Positions 47,581-56,493 of a stretch of DNA of 64,000 nucleotides are shown here, one piece after another. The position numbers and the translations under genes were made by a program. The stretch lies in NCBI GenBank assembly GCA_003094555.1, contig NATW01000119.1:1-64000 (forward strand), read 5' to 3'. The stretch is from a gamma proteobacterium symbiont of Ctena orbiculata. Its GTDB lineage: Bacteria; Pseudomonadota; Gammaproteobacteria; Chromatiales; Chromatiaceae. The notes below the pieces were generated by a model. It did no database searches. It worked only from the letters and a program-made list of their open reading frames with translations, and was not told where the DNA came from. Within the stretch, counting starts at the first letter, position 1. Each line of letters starts with the position of its first letter.

Positions 47581-48279
47581 CTACACAGAACAGTGTACCA
47601 GTCGCAGACAGTTATCTGCGTATTCATCAATCGTCGATGCCGGCTGTTTATACTTCCACGGTTTCAAGTAACGCTCCTGGACCATGGTCAACACCATGGT
47701 TGCGAGAAAATCGGCCGGATAGTCCTGATCGATTTCACCCTGTAACTGGGAGATCAGTCGCTCAAGTTCCGCTGCCTGGGAGCGTTCCAGGTTCTTGGAA
47801 TCGTCCTGGTGTTTCAGGGGCAGGCTGCGGGTTTCAAAATAGAGGAAGTGGAACCAGGGTTGCAGCAGCAGTGATGAGTAGAGATAACCCTTGACCAATA
47901 TCTCCAATGCCAAGGCCGGATCCGATTCGGAACGCGCCCGCTCCACGATATCCTCACACACCAGGGTCACCGCATCCTTGACGATGATGGCGATATTGTC
48001 CTTGTTGGTGATGGTCAGATAGACCCCCCCCATACTCAGACCGGTCTCCGCCAGGAGGTCTCTGAGGGACATCGCCTGAAACCCGATCTTTGGCACCAGT
48101 TTGAAGGTGGCACGAAAAATCTTTTTTAGATTCCTGACCGCGAACTTCTCTCTTCTTATGCCAATAAGCTCTTGATTTCGCTTGAATAGCAACGCATAGA
48201 GCCTATCTTCGTCATAGTCGAAGCGCCTTTTGAAATCAGCAAATGTCAACACCTTTTCAGGTACGAACTCGATTGTCAT
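47581..48279 (-). CDS. TetR-family transcriptional regulator of the beta-oxidation operon
   Basis: A 232-residue regulator. The helix-turn-helix lies at about residues 52-95 (LVPKIGFQAMSLRDLLAETG, LSMGGVYLTITNKDNIAIIV). It is preceded by an unusual ~45-residue N-terminal extension (TFADFKRRFDYDEDRLYALL) that looks like a MerR-type or helical add-on. The gene diverges from fadE with 152 bp between them, where a -35/-10 pair and an imperfect operator dyad are seen. It probably represses the fad operon until an acyl-CoA binds. Confidence 0.9.
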   Translation of the reverse strand: MTIEFVPEKVLTFADFKRRFDYDEDRLYALLFKRNQELIGIRREKFAVRNLKKIFRATFKLVPKIGFQAMSLRDLLAETGLSMGGVYLTITNKDNIAIIVKDAVTLVCEDIVERARSESDPALALEILVKGYLYSSLLLQPWFHFLYFETRSLPLKHQDDSKNLERSQAAELERLISQLQGEIDQDYPADFLATMVLTMVQERYLKPWKYKQPASTIDEYADNCLRLVHCSV

Positions 48280-48313
48280 AGAAAACTAAATGGTCATTTA
48301 TTGAAAATAGTTC

Positions 48314-48342
48314 TTGACAGGAAATTGTAGCACATCTAATTT
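48314..48342 (+). promoter_or_regulatory. Candidate fadE promoter
   Basis: TTGACA at 48314-48319 and TAATTT at 48337-48342, 17 bp apart, about 90 bp before the fadE start codon. The -35 box is perfect, the -10 weak. Confidence 0.55.
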
Positions 48343-48350
48343 AATAAAAA

Positions 48351-48366
48351 ACGAACGCTCGCTCTT
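48351..48366. promoter_or_regulatory. Candidate TetR-family operator
   Basis: An imperfect dyad GAACGC / TCGCTC (48353-48364) within A- and T-tracts lies just downstream of the fadE -10 box. Its CG-N2-CG core is like many TetR-family fatty-acid regulator sites. The likely binder is the divergent regulator. Confidence 0.45.
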
Positions 48367-48431
48367 TTTTTGAGTCATACTCTAGGTATGACCCTACAGT
48401 TTTTCCTAAGTATCCGGCGGGAGAAGTAACA

Positions 48432-50900
48432 ATGATCACTCACCTTGTTTTAGCCGCAATCGCAATAGGCACGCTGTTGTTTCTGGCCTATCGTGGCAGC
48501 AATATCGCTACGGCGACCTCCTCATTGGGCGCCATCACAGTGATATCCGCAATGTCGACAGGTCTCGGCCTGCTGACCTGGTTGTTTGCCGGTATATTCT
48601 TACTCTGTCTGCTTTTCACTATCCCTTCCCTGCGGCAACGCATTTTCTCCACCCCTATTCTGACTGTCGTGAGGCGCTTGATGCCCCCGCTCTCAGAGAC
48701 GGAAAAGGAGGCGATCGATGCGGGTAATGTCTGGTGGGACGGGGAGCTCTTCAGCGGTAGACCCGATTGGCAGCAACTGCTGTCCGGTTCCAAGCCCAGC
48801 GTGAATGAGGAAGAGCAGGCCTTCATCGATGGCCCTGTGACCGAGCTTTGCCGCATGGTCGACAAGTGGCAGATCAATCATCAACTGAACCGGCTGCCGG
48901 AATCGATCGTCAAATATGTCTGCGAGAATGGCTTTCTCGGCATGATCATCCCGAAACGCTATGGTGGGCTGGAATTTTCTCCGGTTGCCCAATCCGAAAT
49001 CCTGTTACGCCTGAGCAATACCGGAAGCGGTGTCAGCTATCTGGTGGGCGTGCCCAACTCCCTCGGTCCGGGTGAGTTGTTGATCAAATACGGTACCGAT
49101 GCACAAAAGGAGTACTACCTGCCCCGGCTTGCCAGTGGCCAGGAGATTCCCTGCTTTGCCCTGACCGGTCCCACCGCCGGTTCTGATGCCACATCGATAC
49201 CCGATACCGGTACGGTTTGCATGGGTGAGTGGCAGGGAGAGGAAGTGATCGGCATGCGCCTCAACTTCTCCAAGCGCTATATCACCCTTACGTCGATCGC
49301 AACCCTGGTCGGGCTCGCCTTCAGACTCAAGGACCCGGACGGCCTGATCGGCGAGGTTAAAGACTATGGGATTACCTGTGCGCTGATCCCCCATGACACA
49401 CCGGGATTGCAGATTGGCCGACGCCACCTGCCCATCGGTGATGTGTTCCTGAATGGTCCACTGCAAGGTGATGACGTATTCGTGCCGCTGAGTTTTATCA
49501 TCGGTGGTCCTGAAATGGCCGGCAAGGGATGGCGGATGCTGGTCAACTGCCTATCCGTGGGTCGCGCAGTCACCCTGCCCACCACCGCCGTGGCAGTCAG
49601 CAAGCGCTCCCTGCTCGGCACCAGCGCTTACGCCAGCCTGCGCCGACAGTTCGGCATCCCCATTGCGCAGTTCGAGGGTATACAGAAACCACTGGCGCGA
49701 ATCGCCGGTCTGAGTTACATCATCAATGCTTCGCGTCTGCAGACCATTCAATCCATCGTGGAGGGTAATAAACCGAGTGTGGCATCCGCGATATTGAAAT
49801 ACCACACCACGGAAATGGCCAGACAGTGTGTCATCGATGCCATGGATATTCATGCCGGCAAGGCAGTTGTCAAAGGCCCGAAGAACTATATCGCCGACAT
49901 GTATGAGTCGATACCCGTGGCAATCACCGTGGAGGGTGCCAATATCCTCACCCGTAACCTGATGATCTTCGGCCAGGGCGCGATCAGATCGCACCCCTAT
50001 GTGATGCAGGAGATGACCCTGGCCCATGCCAAGGACAGCCAGGATATCAATGACAAGTTCGATACCACCCTGGCTGCCCACATGGGCCACTCGATCAGCA
50101 ACTTCACACGTATGCTGATCATGGGGCTCGGCCTGTCAAGAGAGGCTGCCACAACCGATAATCAGCATCTGCTGCCCTACTATCGCCATTTCAATCGGCT
50201 CAGCAGTCTGTTTGCCGTGATCACCGATGTAGCTTTACTCAACCTGAATGCTAAGCTGAAATTCAAGGAGATGCTCTCGGCCAGACTGGGAGACCTGTTG
50301 AGTATGCTGTTCCTGGGCAGCATGGTGATAAAGCATCATGAAGAGAGTCAAAATCCCGATCAGGAGTGGCCGGTGGTGCAGTGGGCCCTCGATCATCTTC
50401 TCTACCAGTATCAGGTTGCCTTCGATCAGCTGATGGATAACTGGCCGAATCGATTGGTACCCATGGCGCTGAAACGACTCGCTTTCCCTATCGGCCGTCG
50501 CTACTCAGCGCCGAAAGACAGCTTGGAAAAGTCGATTGTCAAACTGGTTACCGTTGACAGTGAAACACGACAAACAATGACCAGCGGCCTGTTCATGGAG
50601 GTTGCTGCGAACAACCCCCTGGGTGAGGTCAATCAGGTATTTCTCGAGAGTCTTACCCTGCAGCCGATTATCAAAAAGCTGCACCAGGCACAGAAGTCGG
50701 GGGACCTGGTAATAGCCGATGATACAGAGCTGGCCGATGCCGCCCTCGAGGCAGCGATGATCACCGAGCATGAAGCCGAACAGCTGCGGCGTTTTGACCG
50801 TCATTTGATGGCGATCATCCATGTGGATGATTTTGACGAATCAGAACTGGTCCGCACGCCATACCACGAGCAAGATGATCTGCACCAGATCACTGGATGA
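48432..50900 (+). CDS. fadE: Acyl-CoA dehydrogenase FadE
   Basis: An 822-residue membrane-associated FadE. Two or three N-terminal hydrophobic segments (about 3-20, 30-60) precede a FadE-specific part (PLSETEKEAIDAGNVWWDGE). The FAD dehydrogenase core includes CFALTGPTAGSDATSIPDTG, MRLNFSKRYITLTSIATLVG and VEGANILTRNLMIFGQGAIR. A C-terminal extension of about 250 residues is typical of the proteobacterial type. It catalyses the first step of beta-oxidation. It heads an operon of five genes. Confidence 0.96.
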   Translation: MITHLVLAAIAIGTLLFLAYRGSNIATATSSLGAITVISAMSTGLGLLTWLFAGIFLLCLLFTIPSLRQRIFSTPILTVVRRLMPPLSETEKEAIDAGNVWWDGELFSGRPDWQQLLSGSKPSVNEEEQAFIDGPVTELCRMVDKWQINHQLNRLPESIVKYVCENGFLGMIIPKRYGGLEFSPVAQSEILLRLSNTGSGVSYLVGVPNSLGPGELLIKYGTDAQKEYYLPRLASGQEIPCFALTGPTAGSDATSIPDTGTVCMGEWQGEEVIGMRLNFSKRYITLTSIATLVGLAFRLKDPDGLIGEVKDYGITCALIPHDTPGLQIGRRHLPIGDVFLNGPLQGDDVFVPLSFIIGGPEMAGKGWRMLVNCLSVGRAVTLPTTAVAVSKRSLLGTSAYASLRRQFGIPIAQFEGIQKPLARIAGLSYIINASRLQTIQSIVEGNKPSVASAILKYHTTEMARQCVIDAMDIHAGKAVVKGPKNYIADMYESIPVAITVEGANILTRNLMIFGQGAIRSHPYVMQEMTLAHAKDSQDINDKFDTTLAAHMGHSISNFTRMLIMGLGLSREAATTDNQHLLPYYRHFNRLSSLFAVITDVALLNLNAKLKFKEMLSARLGDLLSMLFLGSMVIKHHEESQNPDQEWPVVQWALDHLLYQYQVAFDQLMDNWPNRLVPMALKRLAFPIGRRYSAPKDSLEKSIVKLVTVDSETRQTMTSGLFMEVAANNPLGEVNQVFLESLTLQPIIKKLHQAQKSGDLVIADDTELADAALEAAMITEHEAEQLRRFDRHLMAIIHVDDFDESELVRTPYHEQDDLHQITG

Positions 50901-50942
50901 CCATCCTCTTGAGAGAGGAGATGCGCTGGAGGAGAGAGGCCG

Positions 50943-53360
50943 ATGAATTCAACCGTTCAGTTAACGACTGCTGAAGTGACTAAAGCAGCCATTCGCGTAC
51001 CAACCTACAAACAGGTTGCGGTGCTGGGTGCCGGTGTTATGGGAGCCCAGATAGCGGCTCATTTCACCAATGCCGGCATTCGGGCACTGTTGTTCGACCT
51101 GCCCAAGGAGGGAAAGGATAAGAGTGCGATCGCAAGACAGGCGATCAAGGCGCTTGCAAAACAGAAACCGGAGCCCCTGGCAGTGGCTGGAAATGCCTCA
51201 CGGATCACCCCGTGCAACTATGACGAGGACCTGGAAAAACTCACCGGTTGCGACCTGGTGATCGAGGCGATAGCGGAAAGGATCGAATGGAAGACCGATC
51301 TTTATCAAAAGATCGCACCCCATCTCAGTGACGAAGCGGTCCTCGCCAGTAATACCTCCGGCCTCTCCATTACCGAACTGGCAAAAGGCCTGCCGGATAA
51401 CCTGCATCACCGCTTTCTCGGTATCCACTTCTTCAATCCACCCCGCTATATGCCGCTGATCGAATTGATCCCCCAACCCCAGACCGCGGCCGAGGTCATC
51501 GACGCGGTTGAGAGCTTTTGCGTGACCACCCTCGGTAAAGGGGTGGTCAGGGCAAGGGATACCGTGAACTTCATCGCCAACCGGCTTGGGCTCTTCTCCA
51601 TGATGTCCACCTTTCATCATGCAGAGCGACTCTCATTGAACTTTGAGACCGTGGATGCCCTGACCGGAAAGTCGATTGGCCGGCCAAAGAGCGCCACCCT
51701 GCGTACCGCCGATCTGGTGGGACTCGATACCATGCGGCATGTGTTAAACAATGCAGCGGACAATCTCGGTGACGATCCCTGGGTATCGATCTACCAGATA
51801 CCGGCCTGGCTCGACGCACTGGTCGAATACGGCGCCCTCGGTGCCAAGACCAAGGCGGGTGTATATAAAAAACAGGATGGTGACATCCTGGTCTATGAAC
51901 CCAAAGACAACAGCTACAGAAAGCGTAAGGTGAAGATACCCGGCAAGGTGGAAAAGGTCCTGAAGGACTACAAGAACCCCGACCGCCTGGCAAAACTGCG
52001 TGCCATCAACGATCCCCATGCCGAGTTCCTCTGGTCCATTCAGCGGGATGCCTTTCACTATGCCGCCTACCTGCTGGATACCATTGCCGATAATGCCCGG
52101 GATGTAGACATGGCGATCCGTTGGGGATTCGGCTGGAAACAGGGTCCGTTCGAGATCTGGCAGCACGCCGGGTGGCAGAATATAGCGGATCTGATTCAAC
52201 AGGACATCGATGCGGGCAAGTGCATAACCAGTGAACCCCTGCCCGCATGGGTCAAGAACATCGATGCGGTCCACACACCCCAGGGCTCCTGGTCACCCAC
52301 CGACAGTGGCTACCATCCCCGCTCCACACTCCCGGTCTACCAACGTCAGCGCCGACCTGAACTGCTGGTTGGCGAGCAGGCCATGCAAGAGGAGGTGTTG
52401 TTCGAAAACGACGCCGCACGCTTCTGGCTGACCGATGGGGATGTCGGTGTGCTGAGTTTCAAGACCAAGATGCACGCCATCGACAATAACGTTCTGGACA
52501 GCCTGAATCAGGCCGCAGAACTGGCGGAGCAGCAACTCACAGGGATGGTGATCTGGCACCCGGACGAGCCCTTCAGCGTCGGCGCCGATCTGAAGTCGTT
52601 CATGCCGGTCGCCATGAAGAGCATACTTCCAGGCAACACTGCCTTGGACGACCTGTTAAAGAAGTTTCAACTCAGTTGCATCCGCATGCGGAAATCCAAC
52701 ATCCCGGTGGTTGCCGCCGTTCAGGGGCTGGCCTTGGGTGGCGGTTGTGAATTGATGATGCAGTGTGACCGGGTGGTGGCTGCAATGGAGAGCTACATCG
52801 GCCTGGTAGAGGTGGGAGTTGGACTCATACCCGCCGGCAGCGGCTGCATGGAACTGGCCAGGCGCGCCAGTATCAAGGCAGCGGGTGGAGATACATTCGA
52901 CGAGCTGAAGGGTATCTTCGAAACCGTGGCCATGGGCAAGGTGGCCACCAGTGCCGAGCAGGCCAAGCGCCATGGCTTTCTGCGGGAGAGCGATATCGTG
53001 GTCATGAATCGCCATGAAGTATTGCATGCCGCCATCGCCCAGGTGCGCGCGCTGAGTGCCGCCAACTATCGCCCACCCATCGATGAGCCGATACGCGCTG
53101 GCGGTCGGGCCGCCATCGCCAACTTTAAGGCCGCCATGACAAACATGCATGCCGGCGGCTTCATCTCGGACTACGACATGAAGATTGGTAACTTCGTCGC
53201 CAACGCCCTCTGCGGCGGCCCTGTGGACGCCGGCACGGAACTCCCGGAGAGCTGGTATCTGCAATATGAGCGTGAGGGATTCCGTTCACTATTGAAAAGC
53301 ACTAAGACACATGCCCGGGTGAAACATATGCTGGACACCGGCAAGCCCCTGCGCAACTGA
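50943..53360 (+). CDS. 3-hydroxyacyl-CoA dehydrogenase/enoyl-CoA hydratase fusion (FadN-type order)
   Basis: An 805-residue bifunctional enzyme. The N-terminal NAD domain (VAVLGAGVMGAQIAAHFTNA) with SNTSGLSI and HFFNPPRYMPLIELI is the hydroxyacyl-CoA dehydrogenase; a duplicated C-terminal HCDH part spans to about residue 420; the enoyl-CoA hydratase domain (about 480-720) has GMVIWHPDEPFSVGADLKSF and VAAVQGLALGGGCELMMQCD. In E. coli FadB the domain order is the reverse, so this is the FadN/HbdA-like type. It lies 42 bp behind fadE. Confidence 0.93.
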   Translation: MNSTVQLTTAEVTKAAIRVPTYKQVAVLGAGVMGAQIAAHFTNAGIRALLFDLPKEGKDKSAIARQAIKALAKQKPEPLAVAGNASRITPCNYDEDLEKLTGCDLVIEAIAERIEWKTDLYQKIAPHLSDEAVLASNTSGLSITELAKGLPDNLHHRFLGIHFFNPPRYMPLIELIPQPQTAAEVIDAVESFCVTTLGKGVVRARDTVNFIANRLGLFSMMSTFHHAERLSLNFETVDALTGKSIGRPKSATLRTADLVGLDTMRHVLNNAADNLGDDPWVSIYQIPAWLDALVEYGALGAKTKAGVYKKQDGDILVYEPKDNSYRKRKVKIPGKVEKVLKDYKNPDRLAKLRAINDPHAEFLWSIQRDAFHYAAYLLDTIADNARDVDMAIRWGFGWKQGPFEIWQHAGWQNIADLIQQDIDAGKCITSEPLPAWVKNIDAVHTPQGSWSPTDSGYHPRSTLPVYQRQRRPELLVGEQAMQEEVLFENDAARFWLTDGDVGVLSFKTKMHAIDNNVLDSLNQAAELAEQQLTGMVIWHPDEPFSVGADLKSFMPVAMKSILPGNTALDDLLKKFQLSCIRMRKSNIPVVAAVQGLALGGGCELMMQCDRVVAAMESYIGLVEVGVGLIPAGSGCMELARRASIKAAGGDTFDELKGIFETVAMGKVATSAEQAKRHGFLRESDIVVMNRHEVLHAAIAQVRALSAANYRPPIDEPIRAGGRAAIANFKAAMTNMHAGGFISDYDMKIGNFVANALCGGPVDAGTELPESWYLQYEREGFRSLLKSTKTHARVKHMLDTGKPLRN

Positions 53361-53374
53361 GTGAGGAGATAGCG

Positions 53375-54559
53375 ATGAGTGAACAGGCATATATTGTGGC
53401 AGCCAGCCGAACCCCCGTGGGCAAGGCCCCTCGCGGGGCATTCCGCCAGACCCGTCCCGACGATCTGCTTACCCACGTCATCCAGGGCGTGGTCAGTGAT
53501 TGCGGCGGCCTCAAGGGAGAGCAGATCGATGACGTGATCATCGGCTGCGCCATGCCGGAGGCCGAGCAGGGTCTGAACGTGGCGCGTATCGCCAGCCTGC
53601 TGGCCGGGTTACCGGACAGCGTACCGGGTGTCACCATCAACCGTTTCTGCTCCTCCGGTCTGCAGAGTATCGCCATGGCGGCGGACAGGATACGCCTTGG
53701 CGAGGCCGACATCATCGTCGCCGGCGGTGTGGAGAGTATGAGCATGGTACCCATGATGGGGAACAAGGTCTCCATGAATCCGGCGGTGTTCGAGAATGAG
53801 AATGTGGCCATCGCCTACGGCATGGGTGTCACTGCGGAGAACGTGGCGGAGCGTTGGAAGGTCAGCCGAGAAGATCAGGATGCCTTCGCCCTGCGCAGTC
53901 ACCAGCGGGCACTGGCGGCCATCGTCGCCGGCCACTTCGAGCAAGAGATACTCCCCTATCAGGTGCAACAGCATCTACCGGATCAAGGCAACGCCATCAG
54001 GATCGTTGATCGCCTGGTTGAGACCGATGAGGGTCCCCGTCCCGACTCGAACCCCGAAGGTCTGGCCAGGTTACGCCCGGTATTCGCCGCAAAGGGCAGT
54101 GTCACCGCCGGTAACAGCTCCCAGATGAGTGACGGCGCCGGGGCCGTGGTGGTGATGAGCGAGACTAAAATGCGCGCCCTGAATCTCGAACCCCTGGCAC
54201 GCTTTGTGGGCTACAGCGTCGCCGGGGTGCCGGCAGAGATCATGGGCATAGGCCCCAAGGAGGCGATACCCAGACTGGAGAAACAGACTGGCGTCAAACT
54301 CAATGAGGTGGACTGGATCGAGCTCAACGAGGCCTTCGCAGCCCAGGCCCTTGCGGTGATGCGGGAGTTGAATATGGATCAGGAGAAGGTCAATCCCCTC
54401 GGCGGCGCCATTGCCCTGGGGCATCCCCTGGGTGCGACAGGAGCCATTCGTACCGCTACCCTGCTGCATGGACTTCGCCGCACCAATCAGCGCTACGGCA
54501 TGGTGACCATGTGTATCGGTACCGGGATGGGAGCCGCTGGCCTGTTCGAAAGATGTTGA
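53375..54559 (+). CDS. fadA: Acetyl-CoA C-acyltransferase (thiolase)
   Basis: A 394-residue thiolase: [16 protein letters not shown], the nucleophile Cys in [16 protein letters not shown], the [11 protein letters not shown] block, [15 protein letters not shown] with the active-site His, and the second Cys in [16 protein letters not shown]. It cleaves 3-ketoacyl-CoA to acetyl-CoA. It follows the dehydrogenase/hydratase by 14 bp and completes the beta-oxidation set. Confidence 0.96.
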   Translation: MSEQAYIVAASRTPVGKAPRGAFRQTRPDDLLTHVIQGVVSDCGGLKGEQIDDVIIGCAMPEAEQGLNVARIASLLAGLPDSVPGVTINRFCSSGLQSIAMAADRIRLGEADIIVAGGVESMSMVPMMGNKVSMNPAVFENENVAIAYGMGVTAENVAERWKVSREDQDAFALRSHQRALAAIVAGHFEQEILPYQVQQHLPDQGNAIRIVDRLVETDEGPRPDSNPEGLARLRPVFAAKGSVTAGNSSQMSDGAGAVVVMSETKMRALNLEPLARFVGYSVAGVPAEIMGIGPKEAIPRLEKQTGVKLNEVDWIELNEAFAAQALAVMRELNMDQEKVNPLGGAIALGHPLGATGAIRTATLLHGLRRTNQRYGMVTMCIGTGMGAAGLFERC

Positions 54560-54685
54560 AAATAATAAAGTTGCCACAGCGTTGAATAAACAACCAAGAC
54601 CAATCTAACGTAGACGGTGTTCGTAGCGTTCAACGCCCTCTCCGATCAATGGAAGTTGAACAGGCTCGTCAGAGGAGTGAGCGGC

Positions 54686-55192
54686 ATGAACAGCGAGACA
54701 ATGAACAGTCCAGGCACAACCCCCGAAGAACGCGTCGTCTCTCTTTGGCGACGCTTTGGCAATAGCGCCCTAGGCCGACGCATCTACAGCATACTGTTCG
54801 GCCGCATGGTGCCCTATACCGGCTCCATCCACCCCCTGATCGAAGAGATCTCCCCCGGCCGGGCCACCGTTACCCTGCAAGACAGACGGGGATTGCGCAA
54901 CCATCTCAATTCCATCCACGCCATTGCACTGGCAAATGTGGGTGAGTTGGCAAGTGGCCTGGCAGTGGTTGCCGCCCTGCCCACATCCACCAAAGGTATC
55001 GTGACCCGTCTCGAAATCGACTATATCAAGAAGGCGCGTGGCAACCTGACCGCGGTGGGTGAGGCCCAGGTGCCGGATGTGATCAGCGAAGCCACAACCC
55101 TGCAAGCCCAGGCCACTATCTGGGACTATGAGGGTGACAGCGTCGCAACTGTCACCGCCCATTGGCTGTTGAGTCCAAGGGAGATGTCGTGA
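54686..55192 (+). CDS. PaaI/DUF4442-like hot-dog thioesterase
   Basis: A 168-residue single hot-dog protein. The start at 54686 has GGAG 8 bp upstream. FGRMVPYTGSIHPLIEEISP, RATVTLQDRRGLRNHLNSIH and ALANVGELASGLAVVAALPT match PaaI/DUF4442 thioesterases, with Asn/His/Glu placement around NHLNSIHAIALANVGE. Likely it releases CoA from stalled acyl-CoA esters. Its stop overlaps the GTG start of the next gene. Confidence 0.88.
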   Translation: MNSETMNSPGTTPEERVVSLWRRFGNSALGRRIYSILFGRMVPYTGSIHPLIEEISPGRATVTLQDRRGLRNHLNSIHAIALANVGELASGLAVVAALPTSTKGIVTRLEIDYIKKARGNLTAVGEAQVPDVISEATTLQAQATIWDYEGDSVATVTAHWLLSPREMS

Positions 55193-56187
55193 GCGGTGAC
55201 ACACCCCTGGAGACCCCATTCACCCAACATACCGGGATTCGGGTGCCCATCATCTGCGGACCCATGTACCCCTGCTCCAATCCCGAACTGGTAGCCGCCG
55301 CTTCCGAAGCCGGTGGCATCGGCATTGTCCAGCCGGTCTCCATGACCTTTGTCCATGGCCACGACTTTCGCGAAGGAATCAGGTTAATAAAAAGCCTCAC
55401 CGACAAACCCATCGGCATGAATGCCCTGATCGAGAAATCCTCCAAAAAGTATCATGAGCGGATGGAGAAGTGGGTTTCCATCGCATTGGACGAGGGAGTA
55501 CGGTTCTTTATCACATCCCTGGGCAATCCCCGCTGGGTGGTGGATCGGGTCAAGGCCTATGACGGCATCGTCTATCACGATGTCACCGAACGCAAATGGG
55601 CATTGAAGGGACTCGACGGTGGCGTCGACGGCCTGATAGCCGTCAACAACCGGGCCGGCGGACATGCCGGCGCCCTGACCCAGCTGCAGCTGCTGGATGA
55701 ACTTGGCGACCTCAATGTTCCCCTCATCTGCGCGGGAGGCATCGGCGCCGAGCAGCAATTTGCTGAAGCGATCAAACAAGGCTATACGGGCTGCCAGCTG
55801 GGTACCCGCTTCATTGCCACCGAGGAGTGCAGCGCAGCCATGCCCTACAAACAGGCGGTGGTGAATGCCATGGAGAGCGATGTCGTACTCAGTAACAAAA
55901 TAACCGGGGTACCTGTCTCCATCATCAAAACCCCCTACATCGAAAAAATCGGCACCAAGGCCGGTGCGTTCGCCCGCTGGATGTTAAAGGGAAGTAAAAC
56001 CAAACACTGGATGCGTATGTTCTACACCCTGCGTTCCGCCTTTCAACTACGTAAATCCTCCCTGGACGAAAAGGGTGAAACGGAGTTCTGGCAGGCAGGC
56101 AAAAGTGTTGCGGGGATCCATCAGATAGAACCTGTGGCCGCTATCATCAATAGGTATGAATCTGCCTTGAAAGGATTGAATAAATAA
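55189..56187 (+). CDS. Nitronate monooxygenase-like FMN enzyme
   Basis: A 332-residue TIM-barrel flavoprotein of the NMO/2-nitropropane dioxygenase family. Start is GTG 55189, overlapping the thioesterase stop, with GGGAG upstream. GIRVPIICGPMYPCSNPELV, NNRAGGHAGALTQLQLLDEL (the His of the active site) and VPLICAGGIGAEQQF plus GYTGCQLGTRFIATEECSAA (FMN phosphate binding) are clear. Family members detoxify propionate 3-nitronate or act as enoyl reductases; presence in a fad operon suggests a role on unsaturated or nitro-fatty acyl chains, an inference. Confidence 0.9.
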   Translation: MSGDTPLETPFTQHTGIRVPIICGPMYPCSNPELVAAASEAGGIGIVQPVSMTFVHGHDFREGIRLIKSLTDKPIGMNALIEKSSKKYHERMEKWVSIALDEGVRFFITSLGNPRWVVDRVKAYDGIVYHDVTERKWALKGLDGGVDGLIAVNNRAGGHAGALTQLQLLDELGDLNVPLICAGGIGAEQQFAEAIKQGYTGCQLGTRFIATEECSAAMPYKQAVVNAMESDVVLSNKITGVPVSIIKTPYIEKIGTKAGAFARWMLKGSKTKHWMRMFYTLRSAFQLRKSSLDEKGETEFWQAGKSVAGIHQIEPVAAIINRYESALKGLNK

Positions 56188-56306
56188 GTAATAACGAGCT
56201 ATGGATAATTAATAAACGCAGTTGGTTATTTTGCCGATAAGATAAGTACAGCCAGGTCACCTTTAGTACCCATTCTTCTCCAGTGCGCCCGGCCCTTTTA
56301 AGAAAA

Positions 56307-56329
56307 TAAAAAGGACGATGTCCTTTTTA
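56307..56329. repeat. Perfect palindrome, copy 1
   Basis: A 23-bp element with perfect arms (TAAAAAGGAC / GTCCTTTTTA) around GAT. Its core is 16/19 identical to copy 2 at 56435-56459. Confidence 0.75.
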
Positions 56330-56434
56330 ATCAACAGCGTTGTAATTGATATATTAATATTATTAGGGATATCTTATACTTAGGGCTTGGAGAGAAGGTT
56401 TTAATAAATTAGTAAGGACATCCCGATAATATGT

Positions 56435-56459
56435 ATTAAAAGGGCATTGTCCTTTTAAT
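56435..56459. repeat. Related palindrome, copy 2
   Basis: Arms ATTAAAAGG / CCTTTTAAT around a 7-base centre, related to copy 1 at 56307-56329. It ends 34 bp before the next start codon and could be an operator or a terminator-like hairpin. Confidence 0.65.
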
Positions 56460-56465
56460 TCGACT

Positions 56466-56472
56466 GTTATGC
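56466..56472 (+). other. GTTATGC junction-like core
   Basis: GTTATGCCC is a common form of the integron cassette junction. It lies 22 bp before the first cassette gene; similar ATTATGC cores recur at 58604-58610 and 59419-59425. No complete attC arm is seen upstream. Confidence 0.4.
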
Positions 56473-56493
56473 CCAATATCTAAGGATCGAGTG

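Larger units (their letters stand above)
56188..56493. other. AT-rich spacer with two related palindromes
   Basis: 306 bp between the fad operon and the cassette-like genes, with no gene. It marks a drop in GC. It contains two related inverted repeats (listed) and a GTTATGC core at 56466-56472 that resembles an attC R-prime junction. Confidence 0.6.
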
